From Prinsepia uniflora (taxonomy: Eukaryota > Streptophyta > Magnoliopsida > Rosales > Rosaceae): a DNA stretch of 64,000 nt. A program made the position numbers and the translations under genes. The notes beneath the pieces were generated by a model. That model made no database searches and had not been told where the DNA came from. It worked only from the letters and a program-made list of their open reading frames with translations. Below are positions 23,482 through 34,383 of the stretch, one piece after another (positions within the stretch are counted from its first letter, which is position 1; each line of letters begins with the position of its first letter). The stretch spans positions 18,761,674-18,825,673 of the forward strand of contig CM064875.1 of NCBI GenBank assembly GCA_032719365.1, read 5' to 3'.

Positions 23482-26476
23482 TGTCAGGACCCACCCCGGT
23501 TTCAACCCCGAAACCCGAGGTAAATCCCGCTCCCGTCTGACTCCCCAACGCAAAACTCAAGTAAAACTCACTCACATACTACCCAGTCAAACGCAGGAGT
23601 AATTAGACAAAATGTCCCGAAGGTAGCATTTACAGAACATAGTACGAACATACAAATAAAACCGGTAACTACACGCACACAGAAGCCTTTACTCTACTCT
23701 GGGAACCCTCACGTCACTTCTATGCCTCAGACTCTGCCTCGACGTCAAGACCCCGCGCTCGCTCCACAACCTGGAGGGCAATTTAAAACAGAAAATGTGA
23801 GTGGGCCAGAAAGTACAAAAGTTCAAAAACCATTTTATAAGAAAACCGAGTTTTTACCCTCCGTTTTGAAACCACATGCATAACCAGCAGTTATAAACAC
23901 ATTGATAAAATAATCATTATAAACATCATAAGAAACAGAAACACTATAAAATACCATAAGAAACCATAGCATAGGTATCAGAAACCGTATCAAAACCATA
24001 ATTACCAAAACATCATTTTCCCGATCAAACCTGCTGGATCTATCCGAGTCTTTAAACTCCCGAGTCTTTAAACTCAATCCAGGCCTTAATCATATCCGAG
24101 TCTTTAAACTCCCGAGTCTTTAAACTCAATCCGGGTCTTTAAACCCAATCCGGCCGGTCCCCCGTCAATATCAATCCGGGTCTTTAAACCCAATATCCAG
24201 ATCCAGCAAATCCAATCCCAAAACCATTTGAAAACCATTTACCAAATCCTCATCCAAACCCGAATCCGAAATCACTGGTCTGATGCCATTCCGGCGTTCA
24301 GGACCGTCATTCCGAACCCAAATCCGGAAAATATCCATTTTCATACCAAAACCCAATGTAATCACAAATCACATGTCATAACCCATATAACATTATTAGA
24401 AAACCTTTATCGGTGGAAATCCCCAAATATGACATCAAAATCCGAAAACCAACATTTTCTCGAAAACCGTACCAAAACCGTCTTTTCTCGAAAAACGTAC
24501 AAACACATAAAATCATCATTTCATATTCAATAAACATAGAATGATAAGTAAAACCATAAAACACGTATATAAAAACAGTTATGCATGCTCGAGTTTAAGG
24601 AAAGGGTCCACTCACAGTACTGAGCCCTACTCGCGTCCCGAACGTCCAACCCGTTCCTCGGCTTCCTCGGGAAATCCCGATCCTGTCAAACACCGCCAAA
24701 ATACGTCACTAACACGTCTACGAAGGTTCACCTAAAAGCCCTCAAAAATCCCCGGACCAAAGACTTAAAACCCCGGGACCCTACACAATCACCCTCACGG
24801 AACTACACTCAAACGACTTCCGATTGACCCGAAACCAACTCCATTGAATTCACAACAACTCCTAGACCAAAAGTCATGTTGACCGTTTCTCCCAGAACCG
24901 CCGCACGCGCCCCCACGCGCCGCCCAAAGTGGCTGCGCGTGGCCCCACGCGCCTGCTACAGTGTCACCGTCTACCTCACGTAGACCGGGTTCGACACAGT
25001 GCCTGCTGCTTGAACCGGCGAGAGCGGTTCACCGCCGTGCCTGCACCATTTTCCTCCCTCTCTTCACCATCCTCTTCGTCCAATCCTAAGCAATCCAGTT
25101 CCCTCACTCAAACACCTCAACACTGTCCCTAACCTGTCGACTCGAGCTCGAACAAAACCTGTACCAGTCCCCTGTTTCCTTCTCCGGCCACCCAGGTCTT
25201 CCCCCGTCACGGTGGCTACCCAAAACGCTTCCTAGGGCTGTCCTAAACCTCACCCAACTCACCAAGACCATCGACTCTCACCAAAATCCACGACTTTCAA
25301 ACTGAGCAAAATGGATAAAACAGAGCACATAGGGTACTCTCCGTCGTCTGGGCTCCGCCGTTCATTCCTCCGTCACGGCAGCACAACCAGCAGCTACCTA
25401 GGACTCAACTGAGTCCCCTAGACGTCACTAGACTCCTCGATTCAACCCCTAACGCTACAACTCTCAACTTGAAACTCGACGGCAAAACAGAGCACGAAGA
25501 GAAAAGTATGAAGTTTACCTGCTTCCAGGCGTCGCCGTGAGCTCAGCCGTGAGGCAATAGCTCCTCCCGTCCACCGCCAGCCTCTGGACACCTCCACGAG
25601 TCCAATTGCACCAACACACGGCCGCACCACCACCACAATCGTCCAAGTCCTCTCTGTTTTCTCTGAAAACCGACTGCCCCGTCCACCGTGTTCTTGTACG
25701 ATTTCTCTCCCCCAAACATTCACCAGTTCACTCTTCCACCCTCTGATCACTCCTCACTTACCAACACCCACTAACACTCACCATCGTCTCTCAATTCTCT
25801 CAATTCCTCCCTCTGTTTCTGTCTGGGTCGAACAACACACACGGCACGGTTGCACCCCAAATAATTGGACCGTGCACTCACTAGAACCAACCAGACCTCC
25901 TACACGTGTCACCAATCCCTCAACTCCTCTCCCAAGTGGCTCAATCTCAACCCTCTATCTTCCCTCTCTGTGCACAAATCCCCAGACAACCGAAAGACCA
26001 AAATACCCCTCATTTTAACTTCAAATTACGATTTTACCCTTACCGTTTTAGACCCGTAACTCACACCTCGTACGTCCGATGAATACGTGCCGCCTGTCAT
26101 CGAACTCAGGACGACGAGATCTATCTAACGGTCTTAGGTCAACTTACCAAAACTCAATTATTCAAAAAGTCAACTTTTCCCCCTATTTACCAAAATTACG
26201 AAAATACCCTTGACCTTCCGAACATCACAACTTCCTCCTCGGATGTCGGAATCGGGCGTGCCACCTGCCTACGGATTCGTAACGTCCTCAACTACGTCCT
26301 GGTCACTGGTCAACTCCCATTTGACCACCAGAAATAAAAGTCAACATTTCTGCCCACCACAGGGGCAAAATCGTCATTCTAGGTTCCCGGACCCCTCGGG
26401 ACCACCTAACCCTTGATTAACCTTACTAATCACCCCTTAATCACTCTTATCCCAATTCTCGGGACGGGTTGTTACA
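23482..26476 (-). mobile_element. Solo LTR, family D, inserted in another D LTR
   Basis: 2995 bp, starting TGTCAGGACCCACCCCGG and ending GGGACGGGTTGTTACA, with perfect TSD CAACG at 23477-23481 and 26477-26481. It is collinear with its host LTR. Its array is at 24046-24191. It carries the GC-rich module (24905-24961) and a degenerate form of the GTGACGT palindrome. Confidence 0.9.
24046..24191. repeat. Hairpin array in the nested D LTR
   Basis: Four GAGTCTTTAAACTC words, two pairs of them directly adjacent, and two GGGTCTTTAAACCC words. This is the same order of types as at 21297-21474. Confidence 0.85.
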
Positions 26477-26815
26477 CAACGTGTCAAAACCCGATCATAC
26501 AAAAAGTCAACTTCCCCCCTACTTAAGCCAAATTACGGTTATGCCCTCAACCTTCCGAACATCATAACTTCCTCCTCGGATGTCGGAATCGGGCGTGACA
26601 CTTGTCTACAGATTTGTGACGTCCCAAACTACGTCCTGGCCATCGGTCAAAACCCAATTGACCGCCCGAACTAAAAGTCAACTTTTTACCCAAACTGGGG
26701 GTAAAATCGTCATTCTAGGCTAACGACCTTATCAGAACCAACTAACCCCCGATTTAGCTCACTAATCCTTCACTAATCACCGGCTTAACCCTAATTTCCG
26801 GGACGGGTCGTTACA

Positions 26816-27387
26816 TTTGTGTTGAGAGATTACCTGGCAAACCTTGGATCAAACCGTGAATCTTCCTTCTCTGGTTCTGGCCACCACAGGCCACCTCTGA
26901 GCTCGTTTCTAGTTCCTCTCGACTCCTTTGACCTCCAGAGTTCATTTCCAAATATTAAAACACATCAATGGCCACGAATTCGTGATTTACCATTTTCAAA
27001 TTCTAAGAACATTTTATGGGAAATTAACCTTACCTCCACCGTCGCCATCCGCCCGTGGCCACCACTGGTCTTCTCTCCACTTCCTCTCACTTTTATGTTC
27101 AGAGGTCAGGAGCAAAGGATCACGTTTGAAGGGAGAATAGTTCACTTATTCCCCACGGTGTATAGGTCTCTGTTTTGTTCCCATGGCCACCGTCGTGGAC
27201 AGCCCTCCACTGTGGCACCACAATCCTCAATCACCTCCTCAGCCACACACTTCCTCGACCAGCAAGGTAAATCGTGAGTTTGGTAAGAATCTGGGTCCAG
27301 GGTCACCTACTGCACACACACACTCTCCGTTTTCCAACAAGCCATGTAACCCAGACTGTTTTCTCCATTTTCTCACCACTTTCTTCT
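26816..27387 (-). other. Piece of the large B LTR between nested insertions
   Basis: It continues the B LTR of 10329-37043 after the D insertion. Its last five bases, CTTCT (27383-27387), are the TSD of the next B LTR. Short frames on either strand (26819-27277, 27183-27455) are low-complexity LTR sequence. I see no gene. Confidence 0.75.
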
Positions 27388-27993
27388 TGACAGGACCCAC
27401 CCCTAATCCCCCGGGGTTAAGGGCTAAATCCTGCTCCCGTCTAACTTACGTATGACACGAAGGCTAAATTGACGTCCAACCTCCATGGGACACGTAAGTC
27501 GGACAAGCGATTCTCGATCCAGCTATCCTAAAAGCATTCGGACTTCCCAGAGTGCGCCGAACTACTGTGGATTTCAGTTGTGATGTCTCCGTCTCTCTCT
27601 CGCCCAACAGCCCGCACCGCAACAACCTGGAGGGTATCAAAAACACGAAAATATTGTGAGTGGACAAAAATAAAGTATAAGTTCAAAATCAGTTCAATAA
27701 AAAAATTACATTTTTTTACCCTCCATGTAAAAATCAATGCATGCATATCAATTTAAGTCATGAAACCATTCATATCAAAAACCATATTTTAAAAATCATT
27801 TGAAAATTCGAATCAAATCTGCTATTCAAATCCAGGCCTCAGCCGCAAATCACAAATCAATCTCAAATCCGGGAACTCAGTCCCAAAACTCGTCAACTCC
27901 AATTCATCCGAGCCACCGGCCAAAACATCAGAAAACTAGTGAAAACCAGTGAAAATATCAATCATACAAGTTTACTGGATCTCAAGTGCGCCC

Positions 27994-28238
27994 GAGTCTT
28001 TAAACTCAAAACCATGCGCAAATAACCAGGCCTTCCCGGGATATCAACGAGTCTTTAAACTCAAAACACAATCACAGGCCTCAGGCGGTATCATATCCGA
28101 GTCTTTAAACTCAAAACATATACCGAGTCTTTAAACTCAAAACATATCCATCCAGTGCCCTCCCCCCGTCAATCAATCCGAGTCTTTAAACTCAAAACCA
28201 GATCCAGTGGGTTTTTTTTTTTCTGGGTCTTTAAACCC
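27994..28238. repeat. Hairpin array in a B LTR
   Basis: Five GAGTCTTTAAACTC words and one GGGTCTTTAAACCC near the end, with the same spacers as the copy at 8671-8918. Confidence 0.85.
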
Positions 28239-29033
28239 AAAACCATTTCCATTCAATCAGTGAAAACCATAGAAAATCCCCATCCGAATTCGCAACAATA
28301 ATTTCGTAAGCTAACATCCGGAACCCAAATCCAGACTTTCTTTCCAAGTTTCCGAAATCCAATTTTAAAACCGAAAGCTCATGAATAGGGCCCCAAGCCC
28401 GAAATCACTTTTCCGAAATCCTTTTCAAATCCTTGAAATCAACTCATATCTCAAATCCCGAAATCAAATCATTAAAACCACGGTCAAATCATAAGAGAAA
28501 TCGAAACCTCCTAAAAAGTGTAAATACGTAAGAATCTCGAAAAACGTGCAAAACCATAAATCATCAAGATCATAAAGAAAATCATAGAATCACGTATGAA
28601 ATGACACGACCCATCCCAATCCCCCCCGGGATTACCATGGAATGTATCATGCTCCCGTCTGACAAGAGGCGTCAGACAAGGGATAACCGATTGCCATTGC
28701 CCGAACGGGCTTCCAGAGTGCGTAAGGATCGATGGAGGAGGTGTGCGATGCTCAAGTCTCGGCTGCAGTCGTATCCGGAATCAACCTGAAGGGCATTAAA
28801 AACAAAAGCTGTGAGTGGACGAAAATAAACAAGTCTGTTAAAAACATTTATAAGACATTTATGCCCCTCAGTAAAATCATATGCATACACCAAAAACCAA
28901 TAATCCCATATTTATTTAGAAATAACCATTAGGGCCTTAGCCCGGAAACCAAAGCATAGTTTCAAATTCCAAAAGTCAATCGAAGAGTTATTTCATCAAT
29001 CCAGTAATATTCATTTATTATTTTTCCATCTCC

Positions 29034-29171
29034 GGCATCCCCGATGCCTAGCGTCCTAGACGCTTGACGTTCCAGACGTCATATCTCACGGTATTAAGCA
29101 ACGCGTGCTGCCCGGGGTCTCACCGGGTCCATATCTCTGGCATCCCCGATGTCTGACGTCCATGACGTCCA
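29034..29171. repeat. Hairpin group with 3-nt loops (A)
   Basis: Successive hairpins: GGCATC-ccc-GATGCC (29034-29048), AGCGTC-cta-GACGCT (29050-29064), GACGTT-cca-GACGTC (29066-29080), and further GGCATC/GATGTC and GACGTC/GACGTC pairs to 29171. Stem sequences differ while pairing is kept. Equivalent groups lie at 646-766, 1036-1143, 43713-43842, 58702-58760 and 61028-61153. Confidence 0.8.
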
Positions 29172-29468
29172 GCAATCCTGCTCCTGGATCACTATACGGT
29201 CCGGTAGCTCCGTACAATGAGCCCTCGCAGGCAATGCACCGTGACTTCTCCAGTGTCCCCGACACTTGGAGGAGACCAGAATATAAATATCCTCATATCG
29301 AGATGGTTTTATGGCACACATTCAATTATTCATTTCCAAAATATCATAAGGGCCCTGCCCCGAATTTCCATAAAACCGTCATAAGTCCAAGTAGTTGAAT
29401 CAAATCCGAAATAGTTTATTCAATTCCATTTTAGGGTCCCCGACCCGAAATCACATATACAAGTCAAC

Positions 29469-29630
29469 TGGGCTCCTGGCCCGATTCATAAGTTAACTGG
29501 GCCCCTGGCCCGATTTCATAAGTCAACTGGGCCCCTGGCCCGATTCATAAGTTAACTGGGCCCCTGGCCCGATTTCGTAATTCAATTGGGCCCCTGGCCC
29601 GATTAACAAATTAGCTGGGCCCCTGGCCCA
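29469..29630. repeat. Six-unit GGGCC-cct-GGCCC hairpin array (A)
   Basis: Units of about 30 nt, each with GGGCCCCTGGCCC or GGGCTCCTGGCCC followed by a GATTCATAAGTTAACT-like spacer. The corresponding arrays in + strand A LTRs (38752-38912 and 60448-60778) have diverged stems such as GGGTC-tgg-GACCC and GGGCC-aga-GGCCC. Confidence 0.85.
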
Positions 29631-31522
29631 ATTCATTTTAACAAATCCGTAACCGTTTCATGAAATCATATCCATCCATATTTATGGAAATCAGTGCAAA
29701 TCCAGAAAACCTCGATTCACGTGCAAACACGTAAATTGCCTCGAAATGCGTGAAAACATATAAATTCACTGATATCCAAAATAAATCATATAATTACAAT
29801 TATACCAATCATGAAATCGTCACAGACCGTTTAACCGAGCGCCTCGATACGCGTGCCATAGGCCTTCCCGGGCCACACCTCTATCACCGGGACTCCCAAT
29901 CCTGTTCAAATCACATTAGAGGGTCACTAACCTCCACATTAACATCCTATTCAAGTCCCGTAATTTTCCCGAATTTTTAAGTATTTTTAAACTGGAATTA
30001 AAACCTTCGGACATCCCGAACAATATCGAGACGGTGTCCGATCGACACGAAACCAATCCCAAAATGTTCGTTACATTGCATAGGATAAAAGTCATGTTGA
30101 CCTCACCTCGAGATTCGTGCCCACGCGCCGTCACGCGCCGCCGTGAGTGGCTGCGCGTGAAAGCCACGCGCCTGCTACAGTGATTGCTACAGTCACCATC
30201 TTCACCCGTATGACTGGTAAACGGGTCTGATTACCCGCGATCTGACCCGGCCAGAAACCTGTCAATTCCCACTTAATTTCATTAATTCAATCAGCCAAAA
30301 GGATCGTCCTGTGTCTAATTATGGTTCTGTAAACTTAATTACACCCATAAATCCTTAATCCAACAATTCTCTCGAATTCAAACTCACGGTCATAACATTC
30401 GAAACTCACACAAATCATCCTGGTTTTCAAATTAAAAGATACAGAAGCTTCGTATAACCTAACCAATCATTAATCCGTAACTAATTTCAGGAATTCTTAC
30501 CCGTAGATGGTCGCCCTCAAGCTCCAAATTCCCCAGAAACTGGAACCTGCGTTCATGGCCAAACCGTGATCGATACCCTTGCCAATCGATACGGTTGAGT
30601 TCGTAATGAACCCAGAAGAGTATTACAGCCCTTGGTTTCATCCAAAACACCACACATTTTAAATTCTGATTTTCCCTCAATTTTTCCAGATTTCTCCAAT
30701 CTCTGTTTCTCTCCAATTCGACAGTCCTCACTTGCCCAGAATGAATCCTCAGGACTCACTCACAATTATTTTAATCCAATTCAGTTGTTTAAAGCACCCC
30801 AAATCATTCTTCAATCCTCTGTGTAAAGGTTCCCGCACTGACCCGAAACCATTAAACAAAACTAGTGTCCATGTTGTGCCATCAATTGCCAGCTCCCCAC
30901 ATGTGCAATCACACTTCAAAGCTGCTCCAAAACAGTCCATTAATTGATAAACAATCCATGGAATCGATCGCACAAAACATCCATCCACGGCTGCTCGATC
31001 AAACAGTGCCCATGAGAAATTACCATTCTGCCCATGTGCAGAAAATTACCAAAATGCCCCTCACGCATCCTGACCCGTAACTCGGTCATACGGACTCCGA
31101 TTGATGCGTGCCGCCTGTCTACGAACTCAGGGTATCGAGACCTTCCTAACGGTCCTCGGTCCTCGGCCATCGGACCTCCCGATCAAAAGTCAACATTTCC
31201 CCCTTATTACGTTCAAATTACGAAAATGCCCTTACACTTCCGTACATCATAACTTTCACCAGGAACGTCGGAATCGAACGTGCCACCTGTCTATGAACTC
31301 GTGACGTCCCGAACTACGTCACGGTCATCGGTCAAAGTCCATTTGACCGTCCGAATTAAAAGTCAACGTTTTGCTCACGCCTAGGGGCAAAACGGTCATT
31401 TTGCACAATTCGTCCGAAATCGCCCAACTAATCCCAGATTAGTAAATCACAATTAAATATTATTAAATCCAGATATTCGGGATGGGTCGTTACATGAAAA
31501 CATATTAAAACATATATGCATG

Positions 31523-34383
31523 TGACAGGACCCACCCCTAATCCCCCGGGATTAAGGGCTAAATCCTGCTCCCGTCTATCTTACGGGTGACACGAAGGCT
31601 AAACTTACGTACAACCTCCATGTGACACGTAAGTCGGATAAGGGATTCTCGACTGAATCGCTCAAAATCTCTGGAATTCTCAGAGCTTGCAGACTCTACT
31701 GTGGATTGCGTATGTGATGTCTCCGTCTCTCTCGACCAACAGCCTGCACCGCAACAACCTGGAGGGTATCAAAAACATGAAAAGACTTTGAGTGGACAAA
31801 CATAAAGTATAATTTAGAAAACAGTTCAAATAAACAATTATATTTTTACCCTCCACGCAAAAACCAATGCATGCATATCAAGTCATGTTATGAAACCATT
31901 CATATCAAAATCACCAATGAAAACCATTTTTGAAAGCCCGAATCAAAGTCGTCATTCAAATCCAGGCCTCAGCCTAAAAGCACAAAACAATCTCAAATAC
32001 ATGAACTCAGTCCCAAAACTCATCAAATCTAATTCATCCGGGCCACTTCCCAAAACTAGTGAAAACCAGTGAAAAACATTAATCATACAAGTTTGCTGGA
32101 TCTCAAGTGCGCCCGAGTCTTTAAACTCAAAACACAATGCGCAATAACCAGGCCTTCCCGGGATATCAACGAGTCTTTAAACTCAAAACACAATCTCAAG
32201 CCTCGAGGGGGGGGGGGGGGGGGGGGGGTATCACAATCACCGAGTCTTTAAACTCAAAACATATACCGAGTCTTTATTGAACTCCAAGCCCGAAATCACA
32301 TTTCCGAAATCCATTTCAAATTATTGAAATCCAATCATATTTCAAATCTCGAAATCAAATCATTAAAACCATCGTCAAATCGTAACATAATCAAAATCTA
32401 GTAAAACGTGAAATTCTATAAATGCCTCGAAAAACGTGCAAAACCGTAGATCATCCAAAGCATAAGCAAAATCAAAGAATCAAGTATGAAAAAAATAAAA
32501 AACATATATGCATGCATCAAGAGTTAGAAATCAAAGTCCACTCACAGACCATTCCTACGTTGCCTCGATACACGCGCACTTACGCCATTCCCGGCCATTC
32601 CGTTATCCTCGACCTTCTCGAACCTGTCCAAATCTCATACTAAGATTACTAACTACTTCATAAAGCTTATCCCAAAGCCCCGTAATTTTTCCGAATTTTA
32701 AACTATTTTTAACCGAGGCTTAAAAACATCAGACATCCCGTAACATATCGAGACGATGTCTGATTGACTCGAAACTAGCGCCAAAATGTTCGTTACATCG
32801 AATACTTTAAAAGTCGTGTTGGAACCTACCTTAAAAGGTGTGCCACGCGCCCACATACGCCGCCTGAAGTGGCTGCGAGTGGGTCTCACGCGAGGCTACT
32901 GTTCATCGTCAACCTTGGGACAGACCCGGTCTGGACCGGTCTGAACCGGCTCAACTGGGCAGAACTGGCGTGAGCTGTTTCTTGCTTAATTCTAGTCCAA
33001 TTTCATTCCTTTTTCTTCTATTAGGTTCGTCTAGTCATAGAGAATCGAATTATCGAATGAAATCACGAATTTAGAGTCGATTGGTTACCTTCCAAGTCGA
33101 CGAATTCTCAGGTTTTCTCCCAGGTTCCAGAGTCCCCTTTTCCGGCCACCATTCCTCTGTTTTCCAAGATTTTTAGCTTTTTCTTACCCTTCAACGTAAG
33201 GTCCAAGAATCCAAGCACATCAATTAGTACGAAATCAAGGTCCACCATTTTTGAATTCGAATGAAGGTTTCTCTGTAACTTACCCTAACTTCCATTAGTA
33301 CGACTCGAAACCAAGCTCAAAAGCTCCCTGACGAACTTAGAAACATAACTCAATCCACCAATTCGATCCTCAACCTTTAAAACACACTTCCTCCAATAAA
33401 AACACGAACAGGGGCCTCTCGGGTTTCCTCGGCTACCGCCGTGGTCCTCCGCCGTCAAATCTCACCGTGGCCACCAGTCCTCTTGTCTAGGCTCCGTCTT
33501 CATTCTTCCTTCCCACTTCAGGGACCATGGATGATGATTGAAGGATTTGGCAGAATTAATTCGTCGTTTTCCTCTGTTTTGTCTCCCGATTCTAGGCACC
33601 GTCCGCGACGGTTCCGGTGGCAGCACCACCACGACCACCTCCTCAGCCTCTCACAATCCCTTTCACCACCCACAGACAAGGAATGAAAATGAATAAGGAA
33701 GGTTCTCATAGTTTACCCCCCTCTATGTTTCCCTGTTTTTCATACCCGTGCACACAAAATTTAAACCCCGTAGGAGATTTTGGTAGAAACCACTAGAGGA
33801 TTGCCAGGTGTCCTCCAGCCAATGGTTCAGCCCAAAAATCTCCAATTAATCAGGCCCAAGTGTCACTATCAAGTTGCTCACAATTCCCAAGGTGCCAAAA
33901 AGACCATTGTGCCTCTAAATATCCAAATTACTATTTTACCCTTCATTAATCTAGACCCATAACATAACCGTCCGACATCCGATGACGGCGTGCCGCCTGT
34001 CGTTGTACTCAGGACGTCCAGACCTATCCAATGGTCCTCGATTTGCGTGAAAATATTTTTTCGTGCAAAAAGTCAACAATTTCCCCCTTTTTGACTTAAT
34101 TACGAAAATGCCCTCGACCTTCCGAACGTCATAACTTCTTCCTCCGTTGTCGGAATCGGATGTGCCACCTGTCTATGGACTCGTGACGTCCCGAAACTAC
34201 GTCACGGTCATCGGTCAATGTTCATTTGACTGACCAAACTAAAAGTTAACTTTTAGCCCATTCCAAGGGCAAAATCGTCATTTTGCACCGTCCGTCCGAA
34301 AGTATCCAACTAATCACCGATTAACGTCACTAATTCGTCATTAACTGTTAATCTTATCCCGACTTCCGGGACGAATCGTTACA
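31523..34383 (-). mobile_element. Solo LTR, family B
   Basis: 2861 bp, starting TGACAGGACCCACCCC and ending ACGAATCGTTACA, with TSD GCATG at 31518-31522 and 34384-34388. An internal deletion joins the hairpin array (at about 32276) directly to sequence that lies several hundred bases further on in other copies. A 22-nt G run lies at 32207-32228. Confidence 0.9.
32115..32276. repeat. Truncated hairpin array with a 22-nt G run
   Basis: Three complete GAGTCTTTAAACTC words, then a fourth cut after its TTTA. An uninterrupted G run sits at 32207-32228 where other B LTRs have only a few G residues. The G-run length may not be reliable. Confidence 0.75.

Larger units (their letters stand above)
20718..26815 (-). 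mobile_element. Family D LTR with a nested D LTR
   Basis: It begins TGTCAGGACCCACCCCGG and ends GGGACGGGTCGTTACA. The length without the nested copy (20718-23481 plus 26482-26815) is about 3.1 kb. The flanks do not give a perfect TSD (GTTTA or TTTAT on the left, TTTGT on the right), so the TSD has mutated or the left edge is off by one base. Frames at 21970-22536 and 22803-23231 lie in this LTR and have no retroelement protein signature, so I do not call them genes. Confidence 0.8.
28602..31494 (-). mobile_element. Solo LTR, family A
   Basis: 2893 bp. It starts TGACACGACCCATCCC and ends GGGATGGGTCGTTACA, with TSD TGAAA at 28597-28601 and 31495-31499. It is collinear with 169-3352 but lacks the 375-bp duplication. 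It carries two hairpin arrays and a well-preserved GTGACGT/ACGTCAC palindrome at 31301-31322. Confidence 0.9.

Noticed and set aside
26819..27277. 152-codon frame on +
   Set aside because: It sits in a piece of the large B LTR. Other B LTRs have no matching frame and there is no domain signature.
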